Shown here: piece by piece, positions 59,410-64,000 of the stretch
Position numbering within the stretch: the first letter of the stretch is position 1
Layout: every line of letters starts with the position of its first letter
Made by a program: the position numbers and the translations under genes
Notes under the pieces: generated by a model
The model's input: only the letters and a program-made list of their open reading frames with translations
Told to the model about the DNA's origin: nothing
Database searches by the model: none
Assembly (NCBI GenBank): GCA_030744755.1
Contig: JASLPY010000006.1
Span: forward strand, 55,749 to 119,748
DNA from: Kiritimatiellia bacterium
GTDB taxonomy: Bacteria; Verrucomicrobiota; Kiritimatiellia; UBA8416; JADHWI01
Direction of reading: 5' to 3'
Length of the DNA stretch: 64,000 nt

Positions 59410-60108
59410 ATGAAAACAATGATGCTGGCAGTGACACTGATGATGGCGGCGGGAGTTCTGGGCTCTATGACTGGCTGCATGACAATGAAGGGGTCATGTG
59501 GTTGTGGCGGTGGCAAGCTAGACTTCGAAAATGCTGATTTCTATGACAAAGAAGGCAATTTCGATGTCGAAAAGGGCAAGGATGCCATCATCTCTCTTAT
59601 GAAGTACCATGGCTACCCCGTTTACCCCAATATGCGTGAGGAGCTTTGGGTGTCTGATTACGGTACCGGCAAGTTCACCGAGGTGGGTCTCGCCGCCCGC
59701 ATGTGGGCAAACAACACCAAAGACAAGTACATGCTCATGGACTTGTTCTTGCTTCCCAACCAGATGCTTCCCGAGCACTGGCACCTGGATGGCGAAGGCG
59801 ATGACGAGGGTATTCCTGCCAAACTCGAAGGCTGGCTGATTCGCTACGGATCTTCACACGTTGTCGGTGAAGGCGAAGACAACCTGAAGGTTAAGGTGCC
59901 CCAGTCTCATGACGGCGGAAAAGTCACGGTACGTCACGAGGTCTTCTGCAAGGCCGGTGATTGGGCGCAGCTTTCCAAGGTTTACACACACCACTGGCAG
60001 CTGGCCGGCCCGGAAGGCGCGATCATAACCGAGGTGGCAAACTGCCACTGCAACGGATCCGTACGCCACCAGGATAAGGCAATCAACGATAACTTCCTGG
60101 GCAAGTAA
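59410..60108 (+). CDS. Lipoprotein cupin resembling D-lyxose isomerase
   Basis: The 232-residue product has a lipoprotein signal ending SMTGC (Cys23) and a Cys/Gly-rich stretch (SCGCGGG). A cupin barrel follows, with MLPEHWHLDGEGDDEGIPAK supplying His-x-His and acidic ligands. EGWLIRYGSS and ITEVANCHCNGSVRHQDKAI are also present. The order of motifs recalls the D-lyxose/D-mannose ketol-isomerase cupins, but this is a distant match. A membrane-anchored sugar isomerase or binding protein next to a pentulose kinase would be consistent with the locus. AAGGAAG precedes ATG 59410. A strong hairpin 15 bases after the stop ends the unit. Confidence 0.75.
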   Translation: MKTMMLAVTLMMAAGVLGSMTGCMTMKGSCGCGGGKLDFENADFYDKEGNFDVEKGKDAIISLMKYHGYPVYPNMREELWVSDYGTGKFTEVGLAARMWANNTKDKYMLMDLFLLPNQMLPEHWHLDGEGDDEGIPAKLEGWLIRYGSSHVVGEGEDNLKVKVPQSHDGGKVTVRHEVFCKAGDWAQLSKVYTHHWQLAGPEGAIITEVANCHCNGSVRHQDKAINDNFLGK

Positions 60109-60123
60109 AATGACTTTTTGTTG

Positions 60124-60149
60124 CACAGGCTCTTGAAAAAGAGCCTGTG
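60124..60149 (+). terminator. Strong hairpin ending the BMC-adjacent gene cluster
   Basis: CACAGGCTCTT (60124-60134) pairs perfectly with AAGAGCCTGTG (60139-60149) across a GAAA tetraloop. A TTTT run follows 12 bases later rather than directly, so it may act as a bidirectional or imperfect rho-independent terminator. Confidence 0.7.
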
Positions 60150-60256
60150 GCAACCCTATCCTTTTAATAGGTATTCGCAAATGGGGTGCCGCATCATGGT
60201 GCCCTTTATCGGATGGATTATGGGCGCAAAGTGCGCAATAACACATGAGGATGGAG

Positions 60257-62089
60257 ATGACTTTCAGAAATTCAATTGTCTTGACCATATCTTGCCTGCT
60301 TCTGGCAACGGCCTGCCCTGCGGCGGAATATCTATCTCCCATTGCCGTGGTTGCCGACGGGCAGATCCTTTACGTCGCCGAAAGCACGGCTTCACGAGTG
60401 GACATCGTTGACGTAGCCGGCGGAAAAGTGTCCGGGTCAATTAGCCTGGACAGGAATCCAACTGGACTTGCTCTCTCGCCCGACAAGAAAACCTTGTTCG
60501 TCACCGCCGACGGCCCCGATAGCAGCGTGCATTTGGTTGACATCGGCAAGAAGAAAGTCAGCGGATCAATCGATGTTGGACACACACCGATGTCTCCTGT
60601 AGCTACACCCGATGGCAAGCGTCTATTCGTATGCAACCGATTCGACAATGACATCTCAGTCATCGATCTTGACAAGAAGACGGTGACTAAGCGAATTCCG
60701 GTGACGCGCGAACCGGTCGCCGCGGTACTCAACTTGGATGGATCCACGCTATTCGTTGCCAACCATTTGCCGAAGGGTGCAGCCAACGTTGACCGGATGA
60801 CATCCGTCATCGACGTCATTGACACGGCCACGCTCAAAGTTATCAGTTCCATTCCACTGCCCAACGGAGCCATTGACCTGCGAGGGATGTCACTCTCGAC
60901 GGACGGTAAGCATGTCTATGTCCCGTCAATCTTTGCACGCTTCCTCGTGCCGACTACGCAGATTGCGCGCGGCTGGATCAACACACATGCGCTTAACATC
61001 ATTGATGCCAACGCAAAGAAACTCCTTTGGACCGTTCTGCTGGACGACGTGGCGCTCGGCGCCGCAAACCCCTGGGGGGTCACATCCTCCGCCGACGGCA
61101 AGACGATCTGCGTATCGCACGCCGCAACCCACGAGGTGAGCCTTATCGACACGGAAGCTCTCCTGAAGAAGCTGGAGCCTATTCCTGCAAGAGCGACGGC
61201 CGGCCTGACAATTCCAGAATACGAATCGCTTCCGGAGAACCCGGCCAATAGCCTCAGCTTCCTGACTGGAATTCGGCGCCGGGTCAAACTTCCCGGTAAC
61301 GGCCCTCGCGGCGTGGCCGTCGTCGGAGATCAGCTGGCGGTGACCCAGTTTTTTTCGGACTCGATTGCTCTCGTCTCGCTGAAACCCGGGGAGTCCGGGA
61401 TCCAATCGATTGCTCTCGGCCCCGAACAGGAGATGGACACTGTTCGCAAGGGGCAGATGTTCTTTGAGGATGCTTCCCTCTGCTTCCAGCAGTGGCAGAG
61501 CTGCAGTACCTGCCATCCTGACGTTCGCACGGACGCGGTGAACTGGGACCTGCTCAACGACGGGATTGGGAACCCAAAGAGCACCAAGAGCCTGCTGAAC
61601 GCGCACAAAACACCACCGGTTATGATAACCGGAATCCGCGAGAAGGCCGAAGTAGCGGTTCGCGCCGGGATTCGCTACATCCAGTTCGCCATGCCGGAAG
61701 AAGAGAAGGCGTCGTCCATCGACGCGTTTCTATCCTCCGTGAAGCCCATCCCCAGCCCGTACCTGGTTAAGGGCAAACTGAGCAAAGCCGCTGAACGCGG
61801 CGAGAAGCATTTCAAGAAGACAGGCTGCATCCTATGCCATGCGGGGCCCTACTTGACTGACATGGAGAAATACGATGTCAACACCACCGATGGCATGGAG
61901 AAGGGCAAAGAACTTGACACTCCCACCCTCATCGAAGTCTGGCGCACGGCACCGTACCTATACGACGGACGCGCCCCCACGATGCTGGATGTAGTCACAA
62001 CGTTTAACAAGGATGACCGGCACGGACTCACCTCTAAGCTGAGCGCAGAACAGCTTGCAGAGCTCGCCGAATACGTGCTGTCGTTGTGA
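60257..62089 (+). CDS. YVTN-propeller / di-heme cytochrome c protein
   Basis: The ~610-residue protein has a signal peptide (RNSIVLTISCLLLATACPA). A seven-bladed YVTN/NHL-type propeller follows to about residue 390 (NPTGLALSPDKKTLFVTAD, TPDGKRLFVCNRFDNDISVI). A C-terminal MauG/cytochrome c peroxidase-like region carries CSTCH near 416 and CILCH near 524, with TPTLIEVWRTAPYLYDGRA typical of that family. It probably transfers electrons or performs peroxidase-type oxidation in the periplasm. ATG 60257 has GAGG six bases upstream; ATG 60245 and 60251 are alternatives. It starts a new unit after the hairpin at 60124-60149. Confidence 0.87.
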   Translation: MTFRNSIVLTISCLLLATACPAAEYLSPIAVVADGQILYVAESTASRVDIVDVAGGKVSGSISLDRNPTGLALSPDKKTLFVTADGPDSSVHLVDIGKKKVSGSIDVGHTPMSPVATPDGKRLFVCNRFDNDISVIDLDKKTVTKRIPVTREPVAAVLNLDGSTLFVANHLPKGAANVDRMTSVIDVIDTATLKVISSIPLPNGAIDLRGMSLSTDGKHVYVPSIFARFLVPTTQIARGWINTHALNIIDANAKKLLWTVLLDDVALGAANPWGVTSSADGKTICVSHAATHEVSLIDTEALLKKLEPIPARATAGLTIPEYESLPENPANSLSFLTGIRRRVKLPGNGPRGVAVVGDQLAVTQFFSDSIALVSLKPGESGIQSIALGPEQEMDTVRKGQMFFEDASLCFQQWQSCSTCHPDVRTDAVNWDLLNDGIGNPKSTKSLLNAHKTPPVMITGIREKAEVAVRAGIRYIQFAMPEEEKASSIDAFLSSVKPIPSPYLVKGKLSKAAERGEKHFKKTGCILCHAGPYLTDMEKYDVNTTDGMEKGKELDTPTLIEVWRTAPYLYDGRAPTMLDVVTTFNKDDRHGLTSKLSAEQLAELAEYVLSL

Positions 62090-62116
62090 GATCACAGCCC
62101 CACCGGCTTTACTCCC

Positions 62117-62174
62117 AGTAGATCGGCCCTCTGGGCTGATCCTCTAGAGAGCAGGCCGGAGGCCAGCTCTACTT
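62117..62174. repeat. Short AGTAG...CTACTT element with inner inverted pairs
   Basis: AGTAGATCGGCC at the left and GCTCTACTT at the right bound a ~58-bp non-coding segment containing CAGGCCGGAGGCC. The left tip AGTAGATCG equals the one at 24254 and 25322. It sits between convergent genes. Confidence 0.65.
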
Positions 62175-62204
62175 CCGACGGACCGGGGCGAACTATAGGA
62201 ACTC

Positions 62205-63845
62205 CTAGATAATCCCCAGTTTCTTTTCGATTTCCTCGAGGGAAATACCCTTGGTTTCGGGCACAAAGAACTTGACCCAAAGCAACTGCAGGCACATGCA
62301 GAAACAGAAGAAGGCAAAGATGCTTCCGGTTTCCACGGAACCCGAGACAATCGGAAAGAGGGTAGTCATTCCAGCTGCGCAGACCCAGTGGGTCGCGGAG
62401 CCAAGTGCAGTACCTGCAGCCCGGTGATCGTTCGGAAAGATCTCGGAGATGAGCACCCAGATGACAGCCCCCTGGCCAACGGCATGAGCAGCGATAAAGC
62501 CGATGAGACACACCAGAACCATCATGCTCGTTCCACCCAACAGCCCCCCGGCTTCTTTCTTGAGCGCGGCGGCAATCTCTCTGACTTGTGCATACGTTGC
62601 ATCCGAACCAATAACCATTTTCTCAACATCTGTGCTCTCTCCTTCAGCCGCCATGGTGGGCTTTGCGCCCTTGTACCATTCAGCACCGCAGAGCTCGACG
62701 AGCCCGGCTTTCTGACCGTCATATCCAGCCAGAAGTTCGGTCTTGTCTTCGTCTGATATGAATATCTTTCCTTCTTCAGCAGACTCAATCACGGCCACGG
62801 TGTCCCCAAGGTCCTTTGTCGCAGAGACAACTTTGAGCGTTGGCGTGCTCAGAAAGAGGTAGGAACAGATTCCCAGCGAAAGAATGTAACCAACCGAACC
62901 GACATACAGGAGAGAACGACGCCCAAGTTTGTCAATGAGCCACAGTCCGACGAACGTGAAGATCAGGTTCGTTACGCCCAAAGCAACTGACGACAGAAGT
63001 GGGTTCTCAACGCCGGCAAGTCCGAGAAGTCGCGGGGCAAAGTAGAAAACGATATTGATACCTGAGAACTGATTGAAGACGGAAACCATAATCGCGAGGA
63101 GAATCGGAACCTTGAGCCGCGAGGTCCAGAACCGTGCGGTCTTGGACTTGTCGTCAACCGTCGCTTCAACTTCATTCACCAGCTGATCAATCTCTTCGGC
63201 GCTGGCTTTGGGATTAATCAGGCGGAAGATGTCGGCGCCCTCTTCGCGTTTCTTGGCATGTGTAATCAGCCACCGCGGGCTTTCCGGCAGGGACAAGGTC
63301 ATGATCGTGTAGGCCAACGCCGGAACAGCTTCAATGCCGAGCATCCAACGCCAGGCAATATCTCCGGATACCCATTTCCCAAACAGGGCGTTTGAAACCA
63401 GGGCGATCAAGATACCGAAGACGATATTGAACTGGAACATCCCCGCCAGCTTGCCGCGATTGTTGGCCGGAGATATTTCGGAAATAAACATTGGTGATGC
63501 AACCGTGGCAGCACCAACTCCAAGACCACCGATGAACCTGGCAACCATGAAGAACCACGGACCAGTCGCTATGCCTGAACCAACTGCCGATACGAAGTAG
63601 AGGATTCCGACTGTAATGAGCGTCTTTTTGCGACCATATTTTGCCGCGGGGATGCCGCCGAACATTGCGCCTATAACCGTGCCATACAGTGCAGCACCCA
63701 CGGCGAGTCCATGAACCCAGTTGGGGAGTTGCCAGGCCATTTTGAACGCCTGTTCAGCACCGGAGATCACAATAGTGTCAAAACCAAAGAGAAAACCTGC
63801 CAGAGATGCAGTAACAGCCCATAGTAACAGATGTCCACGTTTCAT
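62205..63845 (-). CDS. MFS sugar porter with a long loop insert
   Basis: The 546-residue permease has sugar-porter signatures: GFLFGFDTIVISGAEQAF at helix 1, KYGRKKTLITVG, LPESPRWLITHAKK after helix 6, FNQFSGINIVFYFAPRLLG at helix 7, DKLGRRSLLYVGS, and a C-terminal VPETKGISLEEIEKKL. Between helix 9 and helix 10 lies an insert of about 100 residues rich in Glu, Asp, Ala and Lys (around 335-435) that ordinary ~460-residue porters lack. It should import a hexose, pentose or inositol with protons. AAGGAGAGG precedes ATG 63845. It is transcribed away from the BMC locus, alone in this window. Confidence 0.9.
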   Translation of the reverse strand: MKRGHLLLWAVTASLAGFLFGFDTIVISGAEQAFKMAWQLPNWVHGLAVGAALYGTVIGAMFGGIPAAKYGRKKTLITVGILYFVSAVGSGIATGPWFFMVARFIGGLGVGAATVASPMFISEISPANNRGKLAGMFQFNIVFGILIALVSNALFGKWVSGDIAWRWMLGIEAVPALAYTIMTLSLPESPRWLITHAKKREEGADIFRLINPKASAEEIDQLVNEVEATVDDKSKTARFWTSRLKVPILLAIMVSVFNQFSGINIVFYFAPRLLGLAGVENPLLSSVALGVTNLIFTFVGLWLIDKLGRRSLLYVGSVGYILSLGICSYLFLSTPTLKVVSATKDLGDTVAVIESAEEGKIFISDEDKTELLAGYDGQKAGLVELCGAEWYKGAKPTMAAEGESTDVEKMVIGSDATYAQVREIAAALKKEAGGLLGGTSMMVLVCLIGFIAAHAVGQGAVIWVLISEIFPNDHRAAGTALGSATHWVCAAGMTTLFPIVSGSVETGSIFAFFCFCMCLQLLWVKFFVPETKGISLEEIEKKLGII

Positions 63846-63894
63846 TCCGTACCTCTCCTTATTTGAGCGTTCTGCGCTGTGAGCGCAGAACGCA

Positions 63895-63923
63895 GTGGTT
63901 AGTGGTTAGGCGCTAGGCGTTAG
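63895..63923. repeat. Heptamer microrepeat (GTGGTTA/GGCGTTA units)
   Basis: Four 7-bp units, GTGGTTA GTGGTTA GGCGCTA GGCGTTA, lie upstream of the sugar porter. The last ~75 bases of the window show nothing else. Confidence 0.75.
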
Positions 63924-64000
63924 CGGGAAATGTCCGCCGTCCGCGTAGCGATGCCTGCCTCGTATCCCACTCAAAACCGTGGGGGCGATTTGCGCTGTCC

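Overview
The window looks like chromosome from a heterotrophic member of the PVC superphylum (Planctomycetota, Kiritimatiellota or Lentisphaerota). The evidence is a Planctomycete-type ECF sigma factor with a FecR partner, three secreted formylglycine sulfatases, five HzsA-related cytochrome-like secreted proteins, ThuA, GH127, UroD-like and SMP-30-like proteins, and a bacterial microcompartment (BMC) locus. No rRNA, tRNA, CRISPR array or prophage was recognised. The phylum cannot be fixed from this sequence alone.

Layout. 0-5.7 kb: the end of a PQQ-propeller gene, then an ECF sigma / FecR / ICMT-like methyltransferase operon. 5.8-30 kb: accessory polysaccharide and exported-protein genes (HzsA-related, aminotransferase, three sulfatases, GH127, a large PA14 glycosidase-like protein, an FAD oxidoreductase, a UroD-like protein). 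These are separated by many palindromic repeats and one RAYT transposase (19.2-19.6 kb). 30-41 kb: two more HzsA-related genes, a RhaT-type symporter, ThuA, a membrane cytochrome and an SMP-30-like lipoprotein. 41.3-60.1 kb: the BMC locus and its catabolic periphery. 60.2-64 kb: a YVTN/cytochrome c protein and a sugar-porter MFS transporter.

The BMC locus resembles the sugar-phosphate-utilising (SPU) class. It has a DeoR-type regulator, an SDR, two BMC-T shell proteins (one with a PduT-type pore cysteine), a PduS-like flavo-iron-sulfur protein, one BMC-H, four BMC-P, a CoA-acylating aldehyde dehydrogenase, an RpiB-like protein and a DeoC aldolase. Downstream are an aldose-epimerase-like protein, a zinc dehydrogenase, an HzsA-related protein, a second SDR, a nucleoside:H+ symporter-like MFS protein, an FGGY kinase close to L-xylulokinase, and a lipoprotein cupin resembling D-lyxose isomerases. 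A coherent reading is import of a pentose, polyol or nucleoside, oxidation and phosphorylation in the cytosol, aldol cleavage inside the shell, and capture of the aldehyde as acyl-CoA. Electrons may leave through PduS/PduT. No phosphotransacylase or acetate kinase is present in the window.

The other notable layer is intergenic. At least eight families of short inverted-repeat elements occur, several sharing AAGTAG...CTACTT tips. One RAYT gene sits inside an inverted pair of its repeats, and a transposase-free version of that pair lies at 33.4 kb. Unrelated 7-bp-period microrepeats occur at eight places.
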